Shown piece by piece: positions 14,337 to 19,800 of a DNA stretch of 20,247 bases. The translations under genes and the position numbers were made by a program. How positions within the stretch are numbered: the stretch's first letter is position 1; each line of letters starts with the position of its first letter. This DNA comes from a virus: IMG/VR virus record IMGVR_UViG_3300025652_000722, positions 1 to 20,247 of that record; one strand, given 5' to 3'. The notes under the pieces are model-generated. The model was not told the origin of the DNA. It saw nothing but the letters and a program-made list of their open reading frames with translations, and made no database searches.

Positions 14337-14345
14337 TGCTATACT
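14337..14345 (+). promoter_or_regulatory. Candidate extended -10 promoter
   Basis: TGCTATACT, i.e. TG at 14337-14338, one base, then TATACT at 14340-14345. No clear -35 is present at 14317-14322, which extended -10 promoters can do without. Transcription would start near 14352, just before the hairpin at 14357-14395. Confidence 0.4.
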
Positions 14346-14356
14346 TATATCGTTTA

Positions 14357-14395
14357 GAGGGGCGCGGTCGTGTGATACGATTCGCGCTCTTTTTT
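14357..14395 (+). terminator. Hairpin and U-tract immediately before the DUF1127 gene
   Basis: A long stem: GGCGCGG pairs with TCGCGCT (with wobbles) and the inner TCGT pairs with ACGA around GTGAT, followed by six or more T. It ends 2 nt before the ATG at 14397. It may terminate the replication operon or form a short RNA from the candidate promoter at 14337-14345. Confidence 0.7.
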
Positions 14396-14396
14396 A

Positions 14397-14582
14397 ATGA
14401 AGTTAACGACGGGTGATGAAGTGAGTTTTTTTATTGGTGAGGTGGTTAGGTTGGTCAGGTTGTGGAGTATTCGAAGGACCGGCAGGGGTGAGTTGAGTCG
14501 GATGAGTGAGTACCAGTTGCGAGATATCGGTCTCACTTCGGCGGATGCAAGTAGGGAGATCCGGAAACCATTTTGGCGGTAA
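14397..14582 (+). CDS. DUF1127 domain protein (YjiS-like)
   Basis: A 61-aa protein whose last ~35 residues match the DUF1127 signature: arginine-rich, ELSRMSEYQLRDIGL, then a terminal KPFWR (residues about 57-61). DUF1127 proteins are small, common in proteobacteria, and some bind RNA and affect its turnover. They are unusual in phages. The start is uncertain: the ATG at 14397 directly follows the U-tract without a ribosome site. A GTG at 14421 with GGGTGA upstream would give 53 aa and still contain the whole domain. A terminator follows at 14606-14628. Confidence 0.7.
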   Translation: MKLTTGDEVSFFIGEVVRLVRLWSIRRTGRGELSRMSEYQLRDIGLTSADASREIRKPFWR

Positions 14583-14597
14583 CATAATCCAAGCACA

Positions 14598-14628
14598 AAA
14601 AAAATGGGCGCTAATTGCGCCCTTTTTT
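14598..14628. terminator. Bidirectional intrinsic terminator between convergent operons
   Basis: GGGCGC (14606-14611), loop TAATT, GCGCCC (14617-14622), with an A-run on the left and a T-run on the right. It therefore works on both strands and separates rightward genes ending at 14582 from leftward genes ending at 14647. Confidence 0.9.
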
Positions 14629-14646
14629 ATTGCGTAACGGAAATAC

Positions 14647-14772
14647 TTAGCCGATCATGATCGTTACGTAAAAGCAAAATAATACAAGCGAACATCCCCA
14701 GAAAATAAAAGTTAAGCAGTCCGCGATCTTGCGCGAAAACTTTAAGTCGTCTTCACTTCTACATTGTTTCAT
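14647..14772 (-). CDS. Small single-span membrane protein, hypothetical
   Basis: A 41-aa frame read leftward from ATG at 14772, which lies inside the end of the upstream gene (14-nt overlap), so translation would be coupled. Residues about 1-18 are charged and polar (MKQCRSEDDLKFSRKIAD). Residues about 19-41 form one hydrophobic segment ending in MIG. Composition, overlap and location before a bidirectional terminator support a real gene. No family recognised, and phage membrane peptides of this size have diverse roles. Confidence 0.5.
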   Translation of the reverse strand: MKQCRSEDDLKFSRKIADCLTFIFWGCSLVLFCFYVTIMIG

Positions 14773-15175
14773 CGATTAGCGCCTCATCGTGCTGGGTGAT
14801 ATGGCTACGCATAATTACGCGCTTCGCTCGGGCATCATCATGTTCACTCGCTTCAAGATCACTCAGGTCTCGATACCGGCCCTTGTGACGGAACCGGGCA
14901 ATTATCACCGACAACTCTTTACATCTCTTGAGTGTCGATTCCCTGTCGAAGTCTTCCGGTGGTCTCGCCGGGAATAGCGACGCGTATAGCTCCCTAGAGG
15001 GTGATGTCCTTGTCGCGTCTTCGATCCGCGTGTGCCGGGAACTACCGCCATCGTTCACGTAGTTCATAAAAACGCCACAGGCCCGGCCTTCCGAGCAAAT
15101 GGACCGATTTTCGCATCCGACACAAGGCTCGCTATCAATCGCCTCGACCCTGCTTATAAAGTGTTGTAAACTCAT
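14759..15175 (-). CDS. Cys-rich N-terminal protein, hypothetical
   Basis: A 138-aa protein on the minus strand starting at the stop of the DUF3310 gene (4-nt overlap). Near the N-terminus it has C18-x2-C21-x5-C27-x5-C33 (EPCVGCENRSICSEGRACG), a spacing suited to a metal site, then a basic and charged C-terminal half rich in Arg, Asp and Glu that should be helical. It has no signal peptide. Similar short Cys clusters occur in phage proteins of unknown role encoded next to DUF3310 genes. Function unknown; a nucleic-acid-binding role is only suggested by the basic Cys module. Confidence 0.6.
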   Translation of the reverse strand: MSLQHFISRVEAIDSEPCVGCENRSICSEGRACGVFMNYVNDGGSSRHTRIEDATRTSPSRELYASLFPARPPEDFDRESTLKRCKELSVIIARFRHKGRYRDLSDLEASEHDDARAKRVIMRSHITQHDEALIDETM

Positions 15176-15393
15176 TTTTTTACCTCGATTAATGACTCAA
15201 TTTCCTTGTTGATGTAAAAGACCGCTTTCCGCAAATCTTCAACGCTTTTATTTTCACCCTTCAACCCGGCGCGCCATATGTACTTAACGGCGTTACCTAG
15301 ACAGAAGTTCATGTGCTTTGTGATGTCGATGCACTCGACACCCGATGGATGCGCGACGTAATGTCGCGGATGATTCACTGCGTCATGTTTCAT
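15172..15393 (-). CDS. DUF3310 family protein
   Basis: A 73-aa protein with the DUF3310 signature: VNHPRHYVAHPSGVECIDI at about residues 6-24, then NFCLGNAVKYIWRAG at about 29-43, and a helical C-terminal tail with ENKSVEDLRKAVFYI. DUF3310 occurs in many phages, often with nucleotide-metabolism genes, and is sometimes annotated as a nucleotide kinase-like protein. The biochemical role is not settled. The start at 15393 has GGAGAG 5 nt after the stop region of the preceding small gene. It overlaps the next gene by 4 nt. Confidence 0.85.
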   Translation of the reverse strand: MKHDAVNHPRHYVAHPSGVECIDITKHMNFCLGNAVKYIWRAGLKGENKSVEDLRKAVFYINKEIESLIEVKK

Positions 15394-15395
15394 AG

Positions 15396-15548
15396 CTATG
15401 CTCTCTCCAGTTCTTCGGTTGATATTACAGGTTTTTTCCCGTGACTAATTAACGATAAGGCATGGGCTTTTGCCCACGCTTCCACGGCCCAGACTGCTTC
15501 CAGCTTATACTGGAAAGATTCCGACGATGTGTAAACGTAATATTTCAT
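15396..15548 (-). CDS. Small early-type protein, hypothetical
   Basis: A 50-aa frame on the minus strand from ATG at 15548 to TAG at 15396-15398, directly before the DUF3310 start. Upstream, CAGGT at 15556-15560 sits about 8 nt before the ATG inside a repeated intergenic cassette, which is strong support for translation. The product is MKYYVYTSSESFQYKLEAVW followed by Ala-rich helix and a Glu-rich end (STEELERA), a soluble alpha/beta peptide. The DUF3310 ribosome site lies in its last codons, so the two are coupled. Function unknown. Confidence 0.6.
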   Translation of the reverse strand: MKYYVYTSSESFQYKLEAVWAVEAWAKAHALSLISHGKKPVISTEELERA

Positions 15549-15568
15549 TATATGTACCTGATTGGCGT

Positions 15569-15583
15569 GGGGCATTACGCCCC
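15569..15583 (-). other. GC hairpin without U-tract, minus strand copy 1
   Basis: On the transcribed strand GGGGC and GCCCC pair around a 5-nt loop containing the stop codon of the upstream gene. The sequence then runs into the CAGGT ribosome site of the next gene, so this is not a terminator. Confidence 0.65.
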
Positions 15584-15928
15584 GTTTTGGTTTTCATATG
15601 CTTCGAGGTTTCGATCTCGAAATGTAGGTTTAAAATTAGCGTAATCGCTCCAACTTAGCGTGTACATGACGCAAGGTCCTTCTGCGTTTTCGTGCATTTG
15701 TTTTCTAGCCCGCTCAAGGGCGTAGTAGTTAGCATTGATTATTGTGACGCTAGACGATTCGCAGTTGTCGCAATCGCGGACCCATACATAAACAGGAATC
15801 TTGCCGTTTTTACTGTTTGTTTTGATCGTATTAACTTCCTGCTGCTTTCGTTCAAGATCATTCGGCAGATTATCTTGATCCATTTTGTATGACTTTTTAA
15901 TTGCTTTTTTAAATTTAATTGATAGCAT
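15575..15928 (-). CDS. Small protein, hypothetical
   Basis: The ATG at 15928 is preferred: it is preceded by CAGGTATATATAAA (AGGT ribosome site) in a repeated intergenic cassette, and the GC hairpin at 15951-15967 lies upstream. The longer frame to 16024 would run through that hairpin. The 117-aa product has a basic N-terminal helix, a central beta region (VYVWVRDCDNC, with C-x2-C) and a helical, Arg-rich part near residues 70-85. It has no signal peptide. Function unknown. The stop codon falls inside the hairpin at 15569-15583. Confidence 0.6.
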   Translation of the reverse strand: MLSIKFKKAIKKSYKMDQDNLPNDLERKQQEVNTIKTNSKNGKIPVYVWVRDCDNCESSSVTIINANYYALERARKQMHENAEGPCVMYTLSWSDYANFKPTFRDRNLEAYENQNGA

Positions 15929-15950
15929 TTTATATATACCTGATGGGCAT

Positions 15951-15967
15951 GGGGCGCAATGCGCCCC
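15951..15967 (-). other. GC hairpin without U-tract, minus strand copy 2
   Basis: A perfect inverted repeat: GGGGCGC, loop AAT, GCGCCCC. It lies 7 nt after the stop of the gene at 15975-16163 and before the CAGGT ribosome site of the next gene. No U-tract follows on the transcribed strand. Confidence 0.75.
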
Positions 15968-15974
15968 GTTTGGT

Positions 15975-16163
15975 TTAGTTGAAGCAGATTTTTTCAACAA
16001 GGTGATTCTGTTCTCCCAACTCAAGGTGACTTAGTCCTAAAGTTGCGGCCATTACCGTTATACCTTCGCCGTAAACTTCGTTCTGTTCTTTAGCGTCGCG
16101 AATCATTTCTTCCGTGATGTTAAGGTGTTTCATTATTTCGATCTGTTTTTTGCTTAGTTTCAT
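15975..16163 (-). CDS. Small helical protein of the leftward early cluster, hypothetical
   Basis: The ATG at 16163 (MKLSKKQIEIMKHLNITEEM) is chosen because the frame upstream of it would cover the strong promoter at 16201-16228. GAG at 16173-16171 lies about 10 nt upstream on the minus strand. The 62-aa product is helical, with a Lys-rich first helix and an acidic second half (VYGEGITVMAATLGLSHLELG), and has one Cys near the end. Being first behind the promoter, it should be made early. Function unknown; it could be a small DNA- or RNA-binding regulator, a guess from charge distribution. Confidence 0.6.
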   Translation of the reverse strand: MKLSKKQIEIMKHLNITEEMIRDAKEQNEVYGEGITVMAATLGLSHLELGEQNHLVEKICFN

Positions 16164-16178
16164 TTTTATGCTCGGTTG

Positions 16179-16192
16179 GTTGTTTGCTTCGA
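16179..16192 (-). promoter_or_regulatory. Shared early leader motif, minus-strand copy
   Basis: TCGAAGCAAACAAC on the minus strand, 8 nt after the -10 box of the promoter at 16201-16228, so at or next to the transcription start. It differs from the plus-strand copies at two positions. Confidence 0.7.
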
Positions 16193-16200
16193 TACGTCGT

Positions 16201-16228
16201 ATTATACGCATCGAGGCAAGGCCGTCAA
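16201..16228 (-). promoter_or_regulatory. Strong leftward sigma70-type promoter
   Basis: On the minus strand: -35 TTGACG (16228-16223), 16-bp spacer, consensus -10 TATAAT (16206-16201). It drives the leftward small-gene cluster from 16163 to 14647. The sequence just after the -10 (ACGACGTAT) is shared with the promoters at 7995 and 8302. Confidence 0.85.
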
Positions 16229-16251
16229 CAGGTTTCTTCAAGAAAAATGAA

Positions 16252-18267
16252 TTATTTTTTCCAAGGCAAAACTATCGAATCCAGATTGATCGTTGGAACT
16301 GAATCTTTCAAGTGATACTCCCTATCGATTTTTATCACCAGATCTCGGTTATTGAGTGCGCGCTTTACAGCGGCCGGCTGAGGTCGCGGCTTAAACGTCT
16401 CGCAAAGTTCTAGTATATCACTATGGGTATTAACTCCACGTTTTATAGCGGACACCACAGCGCCACTGGCGCGGATATCTGCGGATTCTTTAGCCGCAGG
16501 AACTGGACCATCTTGGGCCGGCGAGTCTAGCGGGTCGTACTTGTCCATCTCGGTTATTTCATAACTCGATAGGTCCAAGTGATAGGACCGGTTAGACGCG
16601 ACACCACCGAATCTTGACTTCTTATTGAACGTTGAGATCGTCTGATATAACTCGGCTTCATATTTCTTAGAGTGTAGGAACGTCAATTCATCGACATCCG
16701 CTTCGATGTCGTTCGTGCCCTCAAACGTGATCTCGCGCATCTGTGACCCAATGACACGCTTGTTCGTATGACCCAAGATGATGATGGTCGCACCTTTAGC
16801 GCGCATGGTCCTGAAGTCGTGGAGAATGGTTTTAACTTGCTTCTTATCTATCATATCCACGAAGTTCTTGATCGTGTCGATAATAATCACGGTATCTGAT
16901 AAGTCGGTGGCCAGCGATGACGCGAGTATCAATTGTTCCCGGACGTCTTTTGACCCGGCATTATCAACGCCGGAATAATCGGGAGCTATAATTAAGAAAC
17001 TTTCTAAGTGATCAGTTTCCTCTGCGAGCGCTTTAAGCATTTGAGGGGGTGATTCGGCGTCACAGTAAAGCACTTGCATCCCATCCTCGGCAAACTGCTT
17101 GGACCAGCACTTCGCAAGCGCGGACTTGCCTGTTCCGGCCTCGGCGATGATGGCGTGTACGTGGCCCTTTGCGATCAATCCATCGACTAGGAATTCGATA
17201 TTTTTTACATCCTTGAGCTTTTTAAGGTTAGTTGATAGGTTTGAAAATAGCCGCGTGTCGATACCCTTGGACGTCATCCCAAGCTGGTCCTTAACTTGAC
17301 GCAGTCCCTCGAGGCAATGTAAGTCATTAAAGTCCGTCGGTTTCGTCGAAGCATCTGAGAACACTGGGATCATATAATTAATGCCTAGTTCCTTCTGGAT
17401 TTTCTGAGCTGACCGCAGCCCGGCGTTGAACTCTTTAAACATATCGTTATCTGGCGCGACGATTACTGTCTTATCTGAGTAGTTAGATTTAGCCCACTCA
17501 GCGACTGCGTACATCTGACCGACTGAGAACGCGACTAGAGACGTGCATCCGGTAGCCATGTGAATAGATGCGGCGGTAGCAAAACCCTCTGATACGTACA
17601 CACACTTGCCCTCGCCGTCGATTTTGTAAAGGCCCTGTTTTATCTTGCCGTTTTTCATGAACAGCTTGGAACCGTCAGCACTGATTTTCTGGTACGACGT
17701 GACTTCCGACGTCTCGCAGTTCTTTATCGGGATGACTAGGGCGCCTTTCTTATTAACCAGTGCACCGAACGGCAATATATTCTTACGCGCAAGGTACGGG
17801 TGCTCAGGGGTTGCCGGGTCGCACGCCATTAAATCGAGCGCCGCGGTCCGACCGGCTTCCGCTTGTCGATGTTTTCGTTCGCGCTCAATGCGTTTTGCGT
17901 GGATCTTATTGGCCGTTTTTATTTCTTGCGCCTCTACCGCCGTGAGGTCGCTGGAGTCGACAGATGACCAGTGAGTCTGTGATCCGTCGAGCCATGAGCC
18001 GTAAACGCCGTAGAGCGTACGTCCGTTTGACTGCAAACAATACCAGCCATCTCTATTCCCTGACTTACCTCGGGAGTCTTTACATCGAAGTATTCCGTCG
18101 CTTATATAAGCGTCGTCAATCTCAAGCCCGGACGATCTGGCATCGGACCAGAACTCAGATTGGTCTTTCTGCTTAATCTCTATCGGGTCGGCATCTGACG
18201 GGTCGATCCAAAAGGGTGCAAGCTTGCCCGATGGCAGCATGGAAAACTTATAAACATTATTGGTCAT
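16252..18267 (-). CDS. TOPRIM primase-helicase (bifunctional replication protein)
   Basis: The ATG at 18267 (MTNNVYKFSML) is preferred over an ATG at 18336, which lies in the promoter -35. GCGAG at 18279-18275 precedes it. The 671-aa product has an N-terminal domain with DGWYCLQSNGRTLYGVYGSW (about 73-92), typical of phage and plasmid TOPRIM primases. The TOPRIM core has E227 in SEG and D273-x-D275. A RecA-like (AAA_25) helicase domain follows, with Walker A AEAGTGKS (375-382), Walker B VIIIDT (460-465) and LGHTNK (498-503). No CHC2 zinc finger is visible. It would prime and unwind at the adjacent origin-like region. The downstream gene cluster has its own promoter. Confidence 0.85.
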   Translation of the reverse strand: MTNNVYKFSMLPSGKLAPFWIDPSDADPIEIKQKDQSEFWSDARSSGLEIDDAYISDGILRCKDSRGKSGNRDGWYCLQSNGRTLYGVYGSWLDGSQTHWSSVDSSDLTAVEAQEIKTANKIHAKRIERERKHRQAEAGRTAALDLMACDPATPEHPYLARKNILPFGALVNKKGALVIPIKNCETSEVTSYQKISADGSKLFMKNGKIKQGLYKIDGEGKCVYVSEGFATAASIHMATGCTSLVAFSVGQMYAVAEWAKSNYSDKTVIVAPDNDMFKEFNAGLRSAQKIQKELGINYMIPVFSDASTKPTDFNDLHCLEGLRQVKDQLGMTSKGIDTRLFSNLSTNLKKLKDVKNIEFLVDGLIAKGHVHAIIAEAGTGKSALAKCWSKQFAEDGMQVLYCDAESPPQMLKALAEETDHLESFLIIAPDYSGVDNAGSKDVREQLILASSLATDLSDTVIIIDTIKNFVDMIDKKQVKTILHDFRTMRAKGATIIILGHTNKRVIGSQMREITFEGTNDIEADVDELTFLHSKKYEAELYQTISTFNKKSRFGGVASNRSYHLDLSSYEITEMDKYDPLDSPAQDGPVPAAKESADIRASGAVVSAIKRGVNTHSDILELCETFKPRPQPAAVKRALNNRDLVIKIDREYHLKDSVPTINLDSIVLPWKK

Positions 18268-18306
18268 GTTAATACTCGCTTGTTGTGTGGTTGATTGGGG
18301 TGCCGG

Positions 18307-18336
18307 AGTATAGGCCAGCACATGACCCCAGCGCAA
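18307..18336 (-). promoter_or_regulatory. Candidate leftward promoter of the primase-helicase gene
   Basis: On the minus strand: -35 TTGCGC (18336-18331), 18-bp spacer, -10 TATACT (18312-18307). The start codon is 40 nt downstream of the -10. GGGGT and ACCCC half-sites flank it at 18298-18302 and 18325-18329. The common leader motif is absent here. Confidence 0.55.
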
Positions 18337-18428
18337 ACCAAAAGTGGGGGTTTTTTGGGTAAAATTTCAACCTTATTGAATTTTGGGGAAAATGGGGGTT
18401 TTATGGGAAAAAGGTTTTTACACTGGGT

Positions 18429-18463
18429 TTTCCTTTTAAAATCAATAACTTAGGGCGGTTTAG
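18429..18463 (-). repeat. 35-bp repeat, copy A (minus)
   Basis: On the minus strand the core reads CTAAGT, two to three variable bases, TTGATTTTAAA, one variable base, GGAAA (18428-18453). The first third, AAAAAG-like in other copies, is poorly conserved here. Spacing to copy B is 67 bp. Confidence 0.75.
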
Positions 18464-18495
18464 TCCTAAATCCTGTTTTATTGAGTTTCAGGGAA

Positions 18496-18530
18496 TTTCC
18501 GTTTAAAATCAACTACTTAGGTCACTTTTT
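18496..18530 (-). repeat. 35-bp repeat, copy B (minus)
   Basis: On the minus strand: AAAAAGTG, three bases, TAAGT, two bases, TTGATTTTAAA, one base, GGAAA. It shares the same orientation as copy A and is inverted relative to copies C and D. Confidence 0.85.
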
Positions 18531-18650
18531 AGGTTTTGGGAACTATTTTCACGAAAACGCACCCATACACCCATAATCACCATATTGCTCTCAGCTACAC
18601 ATATGCTCACGCATACACTCACCCCAGAAGAGGGGGAATAAGGGGGTTTC

Positions 18651-18674
18651 ATATATATATATATATATATATAT
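18651..18674. repeat. (AT)12 dinucleotide tract
   Basis: Twelve uninterrupted AT units, preceded by GGGGGTTTC and followed by AGAGAAAGAG. It lies close to the symmetry centre (about 18631) between repeats B and C and is the least stable duplex in the region, fitting a DNA unwinding element. Confidence 0.95.
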
Positions 18675-18731
18675 AGAGAAAGAGAATATATAGGGGAGTC
18701 CCCATTTTTCAAAAAATAGCACGCATTTCGA

Positions 18732-18766
18732 AAAAAGCGATCTAAGTCATTGATTTTAAAGGGAAA
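18732..18766 (+). repeat. 35-bp repeat, copy C (plus)
   Basis: AAAAAGCG, three bases, TAAGT, CA, TTGATTTTAAA, G, GGAAA. The last 25 bp are nearly identical to copy D. Confidence 0.85.
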
Positions 18767-18796
18767 TCCTGTCTAGGTCGCGAAATTACAGAAATA

Positions 18797-18831
18797 AAAA
18801 AGTGCTGTAAGTCATTGATTTTAAAGGGAAA
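18797..18831 (+). repeat. 35-bp repeat, copy D (plus)
   Basis: AAAAAGTG, three bases, TAAGT, CA, TTGATTTTAAA, G, GGAAA. Starts 65 bp after copy C, mirroring the 67-bp spacing of A and B. Confidence 0.85.
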
Positions 18832-18861
18832 CCGGCTTATTCCACTAAACCCGCACTTTTC

Positions 18862-18894
18862 AAATGCAGAATAAATGCAAAATAAGTGCAAAAT
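18862..18894 (+). repeat. Three tandem 11-bp iterons
   Basis: AAATGCAGAAT, AAATGCAAAAT and AAGTGCAAAAT stand in perfect register, one helical turn each, directly upstream of the promoter at 18899. They look like binding sites for an initiator or a regulator. Confidence 0.8.
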
Positions 18895-18898
18895 GGGG

Positions 18899-18927
18899 TG
18901 GACATCTGAATCTAGGTGGGTGATAAT
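18899..18927 (+). promoter_or_regulatory. Early rightward promoter from the origin region
   Basis: -35 TGGACA (18899-18904), 17-bp spacer, -10 GATAAT (18922-18927). The motif CTGAAGCAAATCAAC begins at 18936, 8 nt after the -10. Iterons abut its upstream side. Confidence 0.7.
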
Positions 18928-18968
18928 TGGAATCACTGAAGCAAATCAACTAACCGGGAGTATCGACT

Positions 18969-19214
18969 ATGATGTCAGCAGGAAAAACCGAAGCCGAAGC
19001 CAAAGCAAACGCGCTCGCCGCGTCGATCGAGAACAAGGGTTGTTATGTGACGGTCTATGCCTGTTTTGGCCTTTTTATGAAGATCTCAAAAAGACTGAAC
19101 ACGTTTGACCCATCTGACAACCTGTTTGGCGTATACTGGTTAAACGGGAAAGAGAAAAAATTCACCACTGCTCAAAAGAGAAAAGATGAGCAATCAACTC
19201 CGAGCATGTCATGA
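18969..19214 (+). CDS. Small early protein, hypothetical
   Basis: Two adjacent ATGs (18969 and 18972). GGGAG at 18956-18960 favours the first, giving 81 aa. The N-terminus is an Ala/Glu/Lys helix (KTEAEAKANALAASIE), followed by a beta region with two Cys (CYVTVYACFGLFM) and a polar Lys-rich tail. It has no signal peptide. It is the first gene downstream of the origin-region promoter and is coupled by ATGA to the next gene. Function unknown. Confidence 0.6.
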   Translation: MMSAGKTEAEAKANALAASIENKGCYVTVYACFGLFMKISKRLNTFDPSDNLFGVYWLNGKEKKFTTAQKRKDEQSTPSMS

Positions 19215-19519
19215 AGAATGAAGTCATATATGAATGGTGGGTAGAGACTTTCACGCCAGACGAGTATGAGGATATTGAGGACTGCGGTGAGATAGATCTC
19301 TGGGAACTGCCGATCACTCCACCAGTCGGTCTCTCTGCTCGACTATGCTTGAGGAGGCTCGCCGGTAATGATACTGATGGGATCACCGACATCGGATACG
19401 CATACCTCAATGGAGACACTCTGGAGGACAACTTCGACTCAGGACATAAAGTCCCTCAGAAATATAAAAATAAATTAAGTGCGATTAAATCCAAAATAGG
19501 GGTGTACATCAAGATTTAG
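19211..19519 (+). CDS. Acidic early protein, hypothetical
   Basis: A 102-aa protein starting at ATG overlapping the stop of the upstream gene (ATGA). The N-terminal 35 residues are very acidic and Trp-containing (EYEDIEDCGEIDLWE), the middle has a Cys/Arg-rich helix (SARLCLRRLAG), and the C-terminus is basic (KYKNKLSAIKSKIG). The bipolar charge is notable. No known family. It shares a transcript with the preceding gene. The -35 and spacer of the next candidate promoter overlap its last codons. Confidence 0.6.
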   Translation: MKNEVIYEWWVETFTPDEYEDIEDCGEIDLWELPITPPVGLSARLCLRRLAGNDTDGITDIGYAYLNGDTLEDNFDSGHKVPQKYKNKLSAIKSKIGVYIKI

Positions 19520-19531
19520 ATGTGATCAAAT
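19503..19531 (+). promoter_or_regulatory. Weak early promoter with leader motif
   Basis: -35 TGTACA (19503-19508), 17-bp spacer, weak -10 TCAAAT (19526-19531), with the leader motif TTGAAACAAACAAC at 19539-19552, 7 nt after the -10. The motif, more than the boxes, supports a promoter. Confidence 0.4.
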
Positions 19532-19572
19532 GCAGTTCTTGAAACAAACAACATAACCGAGAGATAGCGAAA

Positions 19573-19752
19573 ATGAAAAAACCACAACCAATTCGATTCG
19601 ACACAATTGAAGAAGCCGCAGCCTATATTATCGATGCCAACATGGTTGGGACCCTCTCAACTGTTTATGAGAGCGGTTATTATCAGGCCGTAACAGGCCT
19701 TGCGAAGGGTTTTTACATATTCGGGAGCGGAAGCAAGCCATTAACAAAATAA
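19573..19752 (+). CDS. Small early protein, hypothetical
   Basis: A 59-aa frame from ATG at 19573 to TAA at 19750-19752, preceded by the standard early leader (motif at 19539-19552, CCGAGAGATAGCGAAA before the ATG). The leader matches those at 8066 and 8373, which is the main support. The product begins MKKPQPIRFD, continues with an acidic/Ala helix (TIEEAAAYII) and a Gly/Tyr-rich beta end (GLAKGFYIFGSGS). No family recognised. Confidence 0.65.
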   Translation: MKKPQPIRFDTIEEAAAYIIDANMVGTLSTVYESGYYQAVTGLAKGFYIFGSGSKPLTK

Positions 19753-19764
19753 ATGAAATAAGTG

Positions 19765-19793
19765 TTTACAACGGAATTTTGATGGGGTATATT
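19765..19793 (+). promoter_or_regulatory. Early promoter with operator-like palindrome
   Basis: -35 TTTACA (19765-19770), 17-bp spacer, -10 TATATT (19788-19793). Leader motif CTGAAACAAGCAA starts at 19801. The -10 lies inside the palindrome at 19783-19800. Confidence 0.75.
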
Positions 19794-19800
19794 TACCCCA
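19783..19800. promoter_or_regulatory. Perfect palindrome over the -10 box (operator candidate)
   Basis: TGGGGTA and TACCCCA flank TATT with no mismatch and straddle the -10. A dimeric repressor bound here would block RNA polymerase. No transcription would include it as a hairpin, because the transcription start lies at its right end. Confidence 0.65.

Larger units (their letters stand above)
18340..18960. other. Origin-like non-coding region
   Basis: About 620 bp without a credible gene between the leftward primase-helicase and the rightward early genes. It holds four copies of a ~35-bp repeat (two per orientation, mirrored), a 24-bp (AT)12 tract near the centre, a GGGGA/TCCCC palindrome at 18693-18703, three tandem 11-bp iterons and a promoter at 18899. 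Repeats for initiator binding plus an AT-rich unwinding element next to the replicative primase-helicase gene are the classical build of a replication origin. There is no experimental support in the sequence itself. Confidence 0.65.

Noticed and set aside
17645-17974. Plus-strand 109-codon frame opposite the primase-helicase gene
   Set aside because: It lies wholly against the TOPRIM/N-terminal coding region and has no ribosome site or recognisable domain.
18509-18936. Minus-strand frames in the origin-like region, one with an Ile-Tyr run
   Set aside because: The Ile-Tyr string is only the (AT)12 tract translated. The frames run through repeats C and D and have no ribosome sites.
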